DNA from: Elusimicrobiota bacterium | GTDB taxonomy: Bacteria > CG03 > SLGR01 > PWQF01 | Assembly (NCBI GenBank): GCA_003558145.1 | Contig: PWMP01000195.1 | Location: forward strand, 1-11,582 | Length of the DNA stretch: 11,582 bases | Direction of reading: 5' to 3' | Part shown: positions 1 to 5,573 of the stretch, one piece after another | How positions within the stretch are numbered: position 1 is the first letter of the stretch | Layout of the letters: each line of letters opens with the position of its first letter | The notes under the pieces: generated by a model | Database searches by the model: none | What the model was told of the DNA's origin: nothing | The model's input: only the letters and a program-made list of their open reading frames with translations | Program-made: the position numbers and the translations under genes

Positions 1-1
1 C

Positions 2-208
2 CCGGTAATAAAGGAAGCCTATAAAACTAAAACCATAGAAAACGGAGAGGAATGGATAAATATGCTGGAAGACAAAAATAAAAGCTCTCACCTCTATGAT
101 GAAAAACAGGCTCTGAGGATTTATGAAAACATAAAGAAAAATCACTATAAAACGCTGAAAAGCTTTAATGGTGAAATAAGACGGGCTATAGCGGAAATAA
201 AGGAATAA
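2..208 (+). CDS. C-terminal part of a HEPN-type nucleotidyltransferase partner (HI0074 family), cut by window edge
   Basis: The window opens inside this gene; 68 codons remain before TAA. The visible stretch contains W-I-N-M-L-E-D-K-N-K-S-S-H-L-Y-D-E, followed by an A-x-x-I-Y-x-x-I helix and a charged tail. From family knowledge, W-x-x-M-L-x-x-R-N-x-x-S-H-x-Y-D-E is the signature of the 'nucleotidyltransferase substrate binding' family (HI0074, Pfam NTase_sub_bind). These are all-helical HEPN-like proteins that work with a small MNT-type nucleotidyltransferase as a toxin-antitoxin-like pair. The partner would be expected just outside the window, upstream or overlapping. Here the usual R of the R-N pair is K, so the catalytic-type HEPN residue pattern is not obvious. 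Family assignment is fairly firm; activity is unknown. Confidence 0.75.
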   Translation, partial: PVIKEAYKTKTIENGEEWINMLEDKNKSSHLYDEKQALRIYENIKKNHYKTLKSFNGEIRRAIAEIKE

Positions 209-224
209 AAATAAGTGAGGCTTT

Positions 225-249
225 AGCGGCAGGAGGTACGCCTGCGGCT
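225..249 (+). other. Hairpin between the HEPN-like gene and cysD
   Basis: AGCGGCAGG (225-233) pairs with CCTGCGGCT (241-249) across a 7-base loop, with one G-G mismatch in nine pairs. No T-run follows, so it does not look like a classic intrinsic terminator. It could slow read-through or shape the cysD leader. Function is not established. Confidence 0.35.
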
Positions 250-281
250 TAATGTGATGAAGAAAAAAAAGGACAGCTAAA

Positions 282-1190
282 ATGAGCGACGGTTATAAAA
301 TATCATACCTGGACAATTTGGAGTCCGAGAGCATCTATATAATGAGAGAAGTGGCGGCGGAGTTTGAAAAACCCGTCCTTCTCTACTCGGTTGGAAAAGA
401 TTCAAGTGTACTGCTTCGACTTGCCCAGAAGGCCTTTTATCCGGGAAAGATTCCCTTTCCCCTGCTTCACGTAGATACATCCTATAAGTTTACCGAGATG
501 ATTGAGTTCAGGGATAACCTGGCCCAAAGAGAGGGGTTAAACCTTATTGTACACAGAAGCGAAAACTATATTAAAAAAGGTATGCATCCTTCCAAATACG
601 GAAGGGATAAGTGCTGCAAGTTTTTAAAGACCCAGGCCCTTCTGGATTCCCTCTCCGAAGGCAAATTTGACGCCGCCATAGGCGGAGCCAGGAGAGAAGA
701 AGAGAAATCAAGGGCCAAGGAGAGAATATTCTCTTTCCGGGACAAGTTCGGCGCCTGGGACCCCAAGAACCAGCGCCCTGAGCTGTGGAGCCTCTTTAAC
801 ACGAATGTCGACCCCGGGGAGTCGGTAAGGGTTTTTCCTCTCTCCAACTGGACCGAGCTTGATATCTGGAACTACATAAAACGGGAAGAGATAGATATAG
901 TCCCCCTATATTTCGCCAAAAAAAGAAAAATTATAAGAAGAGACGGGCTGATATTGCTTAATGACGAGTTTAACGACCCCAGAGAAGGAGAGAAGGTTGA
1001 AGAGGAAATGGTCCGGTTCAGGACCCTGGGCTGCTCCCCCTGCTCGGGAGCCGTGGAGTCGCAGGCTAGCGACCTGGACGGGATAATAGCTGAAGTAGCC
1101 GCTGCCTTGAAATCAGAAAGGGAAAACAGGGCTATAGACTACGAGTCGGAGGGGTCAATGGAGACCAAGAAAAAGGAAGGGTATTTTTAA
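282..1190 (+). CDS. cysD: Sulfate adenylyltransferase subunit 2 (CysD)
   Basis: Catalytic subunit of cytosolic ATP sulfurylase, which joins sulfate and ATP to give APS and pyrophosphate, driven by GTP hydrolysis in CysN. The 302-residue length equals that of typical CysD. The PP-loop reads S-V-G-K-D-S-S at residues 36-42. Other family blocks are LHVDTSYKF (62-70), GGARREEEKSRAKER near 134-148, GAWDPKNQRPELW (157-169), FPLSNWTELDIW (185-196) and RTLGCSPCSGAVES (247-260). The protein ends in the usual G-Y-F. The ATG is preceded by AAGGA at 269-273, 8 bases away. cysN follows, but only after a 152-base gap, where most cysDN operons are tightly packed. No cysC or cysH is in view. Identity is very secure. 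Confidence 0.98.
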   Translation: MSDGYKISYLDNLESESIYIMREVAAEFEKPVLLYSVGKDSSVLLRLAQKAFYPGKIPFPLLHVDTSYKFTEMIEFRDNLAQREGLNLIVHRSENYIKKGMHPSKYGRDKCCKFLKTQALLDSLSEGKFDAAIGGARREEEKSRAKERIFSFRDKFGAWDPKNQRPELWSLFNTNVDPGESVRVFPLSNWTELDIWNYIKREEIDIVPLYFAKKRKIIRRDGLILLNDEFNDPREGEKVEEEMVRFRTLGCSPCSGAVESQASDLDGIIAEVAAALKSERENRAIDYESEGSMETKKKEGYF

Positions 1191-1342
1191 GAAATTTGGG
1201 TGATTTATCCATATTTATGTATTCCCAATGCATAAGAATTGCAAATTTTATGCATTATGAATGCATATTAAGAAATAAAAAAGCTTGAATTTTAAAATTT
1301 ACAGAAACACTTGCTGAATAAAAAGAAAGGACAACTTAAAGA
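1191..1342. promoter_or_regulatory. Unusually long cysD-cysN spacer with three ATGCAT sites in overlapping inverted repeats
   Basis: This A+T-rich spacer separates two genes that are normally adjacent. AATGCATAA (1227-1235) and TTATGCATT (1248-1256) form a perfect 9-base inverted repeat with a 12-base spacer. The second arm also pairs with ATGCATA at 1261-1267 (TATGCAT at 1249-1255, 5-base spacer). Three evenly clustered palindromic ATGCAT cores look like an operator. No clear -35/-10 pair was found, so whether it regulates a separate cysN transcript is inference. The cysN ribosome site AAAGGA lies at 1326-1331; the ACA-x-C-T-x-AA that follows it resembles the cysD leader at 269-281. Confidence 0.4.
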
Positions 1343-2620
1343 ATGAAAGGTGAAAAAGACCTCTTAAGGTTTGTAACGGCCGGCAGCATAGATGACGGTA
1401 AGTCCACCCTTATAGGTAGACTTTTATACGAGTCAAAGGGCATATACAAGGACCAGCTTTCTTCTATAGAAGAATTTGCCGAGAAAAAAGGAGAAAAAGA
1501 GGTGGATCTCTCCCTTTTGGTAGACGGGCTTAAGTCGGAAAGGGAGCAGGGTATAACCATAGACGTGGCTTATCGCTACTTTTCTACCGACAGGAGAAAG
1601 TTTATAATAGCCGACTCTCCCGGGCACGTCCAGTATACCAGGAATATGGTTACGGCGGCCTCCACTGCCAACCTGGCGGTAATACTGCTGGATGCCCGCA
1701 AGGGAGTCCTGGAGCAGACAAAAAGACACTCTTTTATAACCACCCTCCTGGATATCCCCCATATACTTGTAGTAGTAAACAAGATGGACCTTGTTGACTA
1801 TTCAAAGGATATTTTTGAGAAGATAAAGGAAGATTACCTTGAGTTCTCTTCCCGCCTCAATATTCACGACATACAGGTAATGCCCATGTCGGCCCTAAAA
1901 GGGGATATGGTTACCCGCAGGGGCGATAAGATGGACTGGTACGAGGGCAGGACCTTTCTGCAGTTTCTTGAGAACGTCAATATTGTATCCGACAGGAACC
2001 TTATAGATTTCCGGTTTCCCGTGCAGACGGTTATACGCCCTGACCTGGATTTCAGGGGATATGCCGGCAGGATAGAGTCCGGCGTCATATCCAAAGGCAA
2101 CGACATAGCTGTCCTTCCTTCAGGAAAGAAAAGCAGGGTAAAATCCATAGTTACCTATGACGGCGAACTTGAAGAGGCTTACGCCCCCCAGTCGGTTATC
2201 CTTACACTGGAGGATGAGATAGACATAAGCAGGGGAGATATGCTTATCAGACAGCGAAACGTGCCCGATCTTGCCGATGAGTTTGAAGCCGAAATATGCT
2301 GGATGGACGAGGTCCCCTTAGAAGAAGGGGGAAGATACCTGCTAAAGCAGACCACAAACACTGTACCTGCGATAATAAAGGAGATGAGGTACAAGATAGA
2401 TATAAACACTCTCCACAGAAAAGAAGATAAAGAACTGGGCCTCAACGACATAGGCAGGGTAATAATAAAAACCCAGCGCCCGGTAATGTATGACCCCTAC
2501 GAAAGAAACCACGCAACCGGCTCTTTTGTTCTAATAGACGAGCTCTCCAACACCACTGCCGGGGCTGGTATAATATGGTATCCCTCCGGGAAACTTCCCG
2601 AAACGGAAAATACCGGGTGA
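1343..2620 (+). CDS. cysN: Sulfate adenylyltransferase subunit 1, GTPase (CysN)
   Basis: Regulatory GTPase subunit of ATP sulfurylase; GTP hydrolysis drives APS formation by CysD in the cytosol. It has 425 residues, typical of stand-alone CysN without a fused APS kinase. GTPase motifs are complete: G1 GSIDDGKS (14-21), G2 with T72 in REQGITIDVAY (67-77), G3 DSPGH (91-95), G4 NKMD (146-149) and G5 SALKG (183-187). Elongation-factor-like beta-barrel domains follow from about residue 220. The start is supported by AAAGGA 11 bases upstream. The last 17 codons and stop are repeated in decayed form at 3339-3392, beyond the toxin-antitoxin-like pair, so this 3' end has been a recombination or insertion point. 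Identity is very secure. Confidence 0.98.
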   Translation: MKGEKDLLRFVTAGSIDDGKSTLIGRLLYESKGIYKDQLSSIEEFAEKKGEKEVDLSLLVDGLKSEREQGITIDVAYRYFSTDRRKFIIADSPGHVQYTRNMVTAASTANLAVILLDARKGVLEQTKRHSFITTLLDIPHILVVVNKMDLVDYSKDIFEKIKEDYLEFSSRLNIHDIQVMPMSALKGDMVTRRGDKMDWYEGRTFLQFLENVNIVSDRNLIDFRFPVQTVIRPDLDFRGYAGRIESGVISKGNDIAVLPSGKKSRVKSIVTYDGELEEAYAPQSVILTLEDEIDISRGDMLIRQRNVPDLADEFEAEICWMDEVPLEEGGRYLLKQTTNTVPAIIKEMRYKIDINTLHRKEDKELGLNDIGRVIIKTQRPVMYDPYERNHATGSFVLIDELSNTTAGAGIIWYPSGKLPETENTG

Positions 2621-2643
2621 CGGGCGGCTATTGGATATGGTAT

Positions 2644-2672
2644 TTAAAAATAGTTGTTTGATCGGATATAAT
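2644..2672 (+). promoter_or_regulatory. Candidate promoter for the toxin-antitoxin-like pair
   Basis: A perfect TATAAT at 2667-2672 has a weak -35 (TTAAAA, 2644-2649) 17 bases upstream. It lies 31 bases before the ATG at 2703, beyond the cysN stop. A separate promoter would fit a module independent of the cys genes. The poor -35 keeps confidence low. Confidence 0.35.
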
Positions 2673-2702
2673 TGAATTTAAGAAAAGACAAAATGTAACG
2701 TT

Positions 2703-3020
2703 ATGAATAAAGTAAATTCTAAAAACAATATACCAATTAGATTAACCCGGGAAAGATGGTTTCACATTACCGAAGAACATTCTGAAATGGCTGGCTATTA
2801 TTTTGAAGTTCTTGAAACTGTACAGGACCCGGAAGGAATTTATGAGGGCAATGCCGGAGCTTTGCTGGCAGTAAGAAAGATAAAAAAAGAAAAATTTATT
2901 GTAGTTGTATATAAGGAAACAAGCCAAAAGGACGGATTCATAATTACATCTTTTTTGACCAAAAGAGAAAATCAACTTAAAAGGAGGCAAAAGATATGGG
3001 CCAAGCAACCGCAGAAGTGA
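2703..3020 (+). CDS. Small BECR-nuclease-like protein, probable toxin of a two-gene module
   Basis: A 105-residue protein. Its core reads R-L-T-x-E-R-W-x-H-I-x-E-E-H (13-26), then an E-V-L-E-T-V-x-D-P-x-x-I helix, then strands G-A-L-L-A-V (52-57), K-F-I-V-V-V-Y-K-E (64-72) and G-F-I-I-T-S-F-L-T-K-R (78-88). This pattern recalls a widespread small family with a Barnase/EndoU/ColicinE5/RelE-like (BECR, 'PBECR') fold; H21, H26 and the T-S-F strand are candidate functional residues. Its 3' end overlaps the DUF2283 gene by 25 bases, and the ribosome site of the second gene lies inside this one, so the two are translationally linked like a toxin-antitoxin pair. No strong ribosome site precedes ATG 2703. 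RNase activity is inference; the fold call is from memory of the family, not from a search. Confidence 0.65.
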   Translation: MNKVNSKNNIPIRLTRERWFHITEEHSEMAGYYFEVLETVQDPEGIYEGNAGALLAVRKIKKEKFIVVVYKETSQKDGFIITSFLTKRENQLKRRQKIWAKQPQK

Positions 3021-3232
3021 AAAAAGCCCTTAAACTGGTACCTGAATTATTAGAAGTTGAACATGAAAGGATATGGACTTCATACGATAAAAAGGGAGAT
3101 GTTTTATACATTAATTTCAAAAAACCCAGCCATGCCGATGATTCCGAAATGACAGAGGACGATGTAATAATCAGGTATGAGAATAAAAAAATAGTGGGCA
3201 TAACTGTATTGAACGCCAGTAAAAGAGTTTAA
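2996..3232 (+). CDS. DUF2283 protein, probable antitoxin partner
   Basis: A 78-residue protein. The DUF2283 signature is clear: Y-D-K-K-G-D-V-L-Y-I (30-39), an acidic turn, then V-I-I-R-Y-E-N-K-K-I-V-G-I-T-V-L-N-A-S (57-75). DUF2283 proteins are small beta-rich proteins often encoded next to a small toxin-like gene (commonly DUF4258 or a BECR-like protein), where they are presumed antitoxins. The start is firm: AGGAGG at 2982-2987 lies 8 bases before the ATG, inside the end of the upstream gene. The first 25 residues are helical and charged and may be the part that contacts the partner. No DNA-binding motif is evident, so any autoregulation is not explained by this protein alone. Confidence 0.8.
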   Translation: MGQATAEVKKALKLVPELLEVEHERIWTSYDKKGDVLYINFKKPSHADDSEMTEDDVIIRYENKKIVGITVLNASKRV

Positions 3233-3303
3233 TTATGCTCTATGTGAGTTAAGATACACCTACCAAAAACAAAAAGTTAGAAATCTTTTCTATTACCGCC
3301 CCG

Positions 3304-3392
3304 CTAAATGATGAATTACAATCGCTGCATTTGCGAGGGGAATAATATGGCCCCCCTCCGGTAAACTTTCCGAAACAGATAATACCGGATGA
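3304..3392 (+). pseudogene. Decayed duplicate of the cysN 3' end
   Basis: From 3339 to 3392, eighteen codons read G-I-I-W-P-P-S-G-K-L-S-E-T-D-N-T-G-stop, against G-I-I-W-Y-P-S-G-K-L-P-E-T-E-N-T-G-stop at the end of cysN (2567-2620). I count 45 of 54 bases identical, with most differences at third codon positions. Just upstream, 3304-3338 encodes L-N-D-E-L, matching cysN L-I-D-E-L, but a one-base deletion puts it out of frame. The TGACGG after both stops also matches. There is no start codon or body. This is a relic of a related cysN, not a gene. It and the true cysN tail bracket the toxin-antitoxin-like pair. Confidence 0.85.
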
Positions 3393-3730
3393 CGGATATG
3401 CATCACTGATGACCATTATGCCCCGTGCTCTTAATAATTATTCAAAGTTTTTTGACAATAAAATTTAATACCTACTATAAATATATTTCACAAAAAACTT
3501 AAAATATAACCATAATTCATGAAAAATAATAATTTTTCAGAGGATCCCTATTCCCCCCGCATCGTATAAAGAAAATTTCACCTAAAAGGTAATTATAATA
3601 GTGGCCGGCATTTGCCGGGAAGTGAAATAAGTGTCTACGACAGGGAATCCTGCAGGATATGTACCGTTTTAAAGGCGGGTTTTGTGTTAAATGTCTCTTT
3701 TAAATGGGTGATTTACAGAATGGTGATGCG
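3393..3730. other. Gene-free stretch with promoter-like boxes and small palindromes
   Basis: No open frame with recognisable coding content. The longest start-to-stop of note is a 16-codon frame at 3519. CCGGC-ATTT-GCCGG (3605-3618) is a small perfect hairpin, and ATCCTGCAGGAT (3647-3658) is a 12-base palindrome. From about 3694 the sequence begins to match 5476 onward (shared TCTCTTTTAAATGG), leading into the duplicated operator at 3731. Confidence 0.6.
3452..3481 (+). promoter_or_regulatory. Strong-looking promoter with no gene behind it
   Basis: TTGACA (3452-3457), an 18-base spacer and TATAAA (3476-3481). The only downstream start nearby, ATG 3519, opens a 16-codon frame without a ribosome site. 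It may be a relic of a lost gene or serve a small RNA. Nothing in the sequence decides between these. Confidence 0.4.
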
Positions 3731-3789
3731 CATTTCGTAAAACTATTTGACAAAATGCATATCATTTCGTTCAATGATTTTACAAAATG
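3731..3789 (+). promoter_or_regulatory. Orphan copy of the ATPase promoter/operator, start codon followed at once by a stop
   Basis: Two 27-base units (3731-3757 and 3763-3789, 32-base period) each open with CATTTCGT and end with ACAAAATG. They contain TTGACA (3747-3752), 17 bases, then TTCAAT (3770-3775). The layout is the same as at 5515-5573. The terminal ATG (3787-3789) corresponds to the start codon of the ATPase at 5571, but here the next codon is TAA, so no protein is made. It is a relic or a decoy operator. Confidence 0.75.
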
Positions 3790-3819
3790 TAAATTTTACT
3801 ATTCTAGTTAGACTTCAAA

Positions 3820-3908
3820 AACAGTACGAGAAAACTTAAACTTAACTTTGAAAATTATCGCATTAACTAAAAAATGAAATTAAAAAAAGAATAAAATTAG
3901 AGAATAAA
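3820..3908 (+). pseudogene. Decayed duplicate of the cysQ leader and first codons
   Basis: About 90 bases match 6795-6885 with roughly eight differences. The shared part includes the leader GAAAACTTAAACTT, ATTATCGCATTAACT, the ATG and the lysine-rich first codons. The ATG here (3874) reads M-K-L-K-K-E-stop because one base is missing after the second codon; the true gene at 6849 reads M-K-A-K-K-R-I-K-L-D. The match ends near 3908, just before the palindromic promoter of the first ATPase. This copy and the true cysQ head bracket both ATPase genes. Confidence 0.85.
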
Positions 3909-3911
3909 GGG

Positions 3912-3950
3912 TGGATAATACCCATTATCCAAATTTGGATAATGGGTATT
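3912..3950. promoter_or_regulatory. Operator cluster with a perfect 34-base palindrome
   Basis: Positions 3917-3933 (AATACCCATTATCCAAA) and 3934-3950 are exact reverse complements with no spacer. A further half-site, TGGATAAT at 3912-3919, forms a second inverted repeat with ATTATCCA at 3924-3931. There are thus three TGGATAAT-type half-sites in 32 bases. The last two bases of the palindrome are the first two of the TTGACA box, so a bound protein would block RNA polymerase. The arms could also form a cruciform. Confidence 0.8.
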
Positions 3951-3977
3951 GACAACGTAGAGAAAACTTAATACAAT
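3949..3977 (+). promoter_or_regulatory. Sigma70-type promoter of the first ATPase, predicted leaderless
   Basis: TTGACA (3949-3954), an exact 17-base spacer and TACAAT (3972-3977). The start codon ATG at 3984 is 7 bases past the -10 box, where transcription would be expected to begin. There is no room for a ribosome site, so the mRNA should start at or next to the AUG. Confidence 0.75.
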
Positions 3978-3983
3978 GACTGT

Positions 3984-5384
3984 ATGAAAGACGATTATAT
4001 TGTTCATAATATGTTCTGGAAAGGCGTCGATGAGTTCCGGGAAAGGGACCCTCACCTTATGCGTCTTGAAGGATTACCTTTTGTGCATGAATCCGCTCTT
4101 AAAAAAGAAATTCCGGTTTTAACTCCTGGGATATACATGCTTACAGGAGGCAGGCAGGTAGGCAAATCGACTTTACTAAAATTAATTATTCTGAGACTTC
4201 TCGAGGAAGAGGAGATTCAACCCGGTCAAATATATTACCTTCCCTGTGAAACCATAGCTGACTACAATCAGCTGCTGTTTGAAATAGACCAGTTTCGTAC
4301 TACCATAGACCCTGACAGACATTTTATTCTTTTCATTGACGAAGTTTCTTATGTCAGGGATTGGGACAGGGCCGTAAAGAGCCTGGCTGACGAAGGGATG
4401 TTTTTACGCGGCAGCGCAGTTATAACAGGGTCGGATACCTGCATAATTAAAGAGTCGATGATGAAGTTCCCGGGAAGAAGGGGGAAATCGCCCCGACAGG
4501 ACTTTCATCTTTATCCTCTTTCATTCTATGAATATGTCTCTTTATATGGCAGCGGTCTGTGTGACCCGGTAAAAAACTTAAAGAAAAACTTCCATGAGAA
4601 CCTTTCGGTTCCGGAGGAGGTATTTGACGCAGGGTATATAAAAGAATTATATAAGCTGTTTAACCAGTATCTCATTACGGGCGGGTTTATGATGGCCCTT
4701 AACGATTATGAGCAAAACAGACAGATTTCCCCGGCAACTTACAAAACCTACATTCAATGGATTGTAGGGGATATACTGAAGAGGAATAAACAGGAGCACT
4801 ATTTGAGAGAGATTATCAATGCGCTTTTTCCACGTTTGTCCTCACAAGTCAGCTGGCACAGTATCGCCGGCGCCACTTCAATTGCCCACCATCAGACCAT
4901 ATCCGATTACATAAACATACTCTCCGAGAGCGATGTGCTGTCAGTATTGAATGCTTTGAGAGAAGACAAACTGCAGGCTGCTCCCAAAAAGGCGAAAAAA
5001 ATCAGTTTTCGGGACCCGTTTGTTTTCCATTGTCTTCATGGATGGATAAAAGGAAATAGCGATTATTTTAAATTATCGCAGGAAGTTTTAAGTTCAAAAA
5101 ATGATTTAACAAATGCGCTGACAGAAGGTGTTCCGGCGACGCTTTTGAAGCGCAGATTTCCCGTTTATTATATCAAGGCGGAGGGCGAAGTTGACATTGC
5201 CCTTGTAAAAGGTAAAGGTTTTCTGCCGATAGAAATAAAGAATTCAATGACTATAAGGCCCAAAGATATAAAGCAGATTATAAAATATCCGGAGGGCATC
5301 ATTGCAAATACCGGCAGACGGATAATGGAGTATAAGCATCTGAGAGTGGTACCGCTTCCGGTTCTGGCAATGATTGCTGCATGA
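3984..5384 (+). CDS. AAA-type ATPase with PD-(D/E)XK-like C-terminus (DUF4143/COG1373-like)
   Basis: A 466-residue protein of the large 'AAA ATPase plus DUF4143' group, common in accessory regions and of unproven function. Walker A is GGRQVGKS (55-62), Walker B is FILFIDEV (114-121), a sensor-like AVITGSD is at 145-151, and the family block LYPLSFYEYV is at 176-185. A winged-helix-like region lies around 275-325. The C-terminal domain shows E-V-D (402-404) and P-I-E-I-K (415-419), the D...E-x-K layout of the PD-(D/E)XK nuclease fold. No signal peptide or membrane segment is seen. The start is set by the promoter at 3949-3977 and no ribosome site precedes it. With the winged helix it could bind its own palindromic operator, but that is inference. 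It may be a toxin-like or defence protein. Confidence 0.85.
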   Translation: MKDDYIVHNMFWKGVDEFRERDPHLMRLEGLPFVHESALKKEIPVLTPGIYMLTGGRQVGKSTLLKLIILRLLEEEEIQPGQIYYLPCETIADYNQLLFEIDQFRTTIDPDRHFILFIDEVSYVRDWDRAVKSLADEGMFLRGSAVITGSDTCIIKESMMKFPGRRGKSPRQDFHLYPLSFYEYVSLYGSGLCDPVKNLKKNFHENLSVPEEVFDAGYIKELYKLFNQYLITGGFMMALNDYEQNRQISPATYKTYIQWIVGDILKRNKQEHYLREIINALFPRLSSQVSWHSIAGATSIAHHQTISDYINILSESDVLSVLNALREDKLQAAPKKAKKISFRDPFVFHCLHGWIKGNSDYFKLSQEVLSSKNDLTNALTEGVPATLLKRRFPVYYIKAEGEVDIALVKGKGFLPIEIKNSMTIRPKDIKQIIKYPEGIIANTGRRIMEYKHLRVVPLPVLAMIAA

Positions 5385-5514
5385 ACTAAAGTTAAACCCC
5401 GGTTGCGAGAAAAGAAAAGGCTGGCAGTATTATTTGCTGAATATGTCGATAGAGCAGAATAGGGATAAAGAGGATCTCTCTTTTAAATGGCGAAAATGTA
5501 CAGGAGGCAGCTTG
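5385..5514. other. Spacer between the two ATPase genes
   Basis: No credible gene. From about 5476 the sequence matches 3694 onward (TCTCTTTTAAATGG and so on), showing that the duplication around the promoter/operator extends upstream of the inverted repeats. Confidence 0.5.
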
Positions 5515-5573
5515 CATTTCGTAAAACGATTTGACAGAATGTATGTCATTTTGTAGAATGATTTGACAAAATG
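5515..5573 (+). promoter_or_regulatory. Tandem inverted-repeat operator with embedded promoter of the second ATPase
   Basis: Two 27-base units, 5515-5541 and 5547-5573, repeat with a 32-base period (three helical turns). The second is CATTTTGT-N11-ACAAAATG, a perfect inverted repeat; the first is CATTTCGT-N11-ACAGAATG. TTGACA (5531-5536), a 17-base spacer and TAGAAT (5554-5559) form the promoter inside the units. The ATG of the ATPase at 5571 is the last three bases of the second unit, leaving a 5' leader of only about 5 bases. A bound repressor would cover -35, -10 and the start codon. Confidence 0.8.

Noticed and set aside
566..847. 93-codon minus-strand frame inside cysD
   Set aside because: Antisense shadow of a well-conserved gene; no recognisable protein features.
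3483..3525. Similarity of the ATTTCACAAAA leader before ATG 3519 to that before ATG 11312, as a further head duplication
   Set aside because: Only 11 identical A+T-rich bases plus scattered matches; chance cannot be excluded by eye.
5374..5556. 60-codon plus-strand frame after the first ATPase
   Set aside because: It starts inside the end of the ATPase gene, lacks a ribosome site and runs through the operator; the sequence resembles no known protein.
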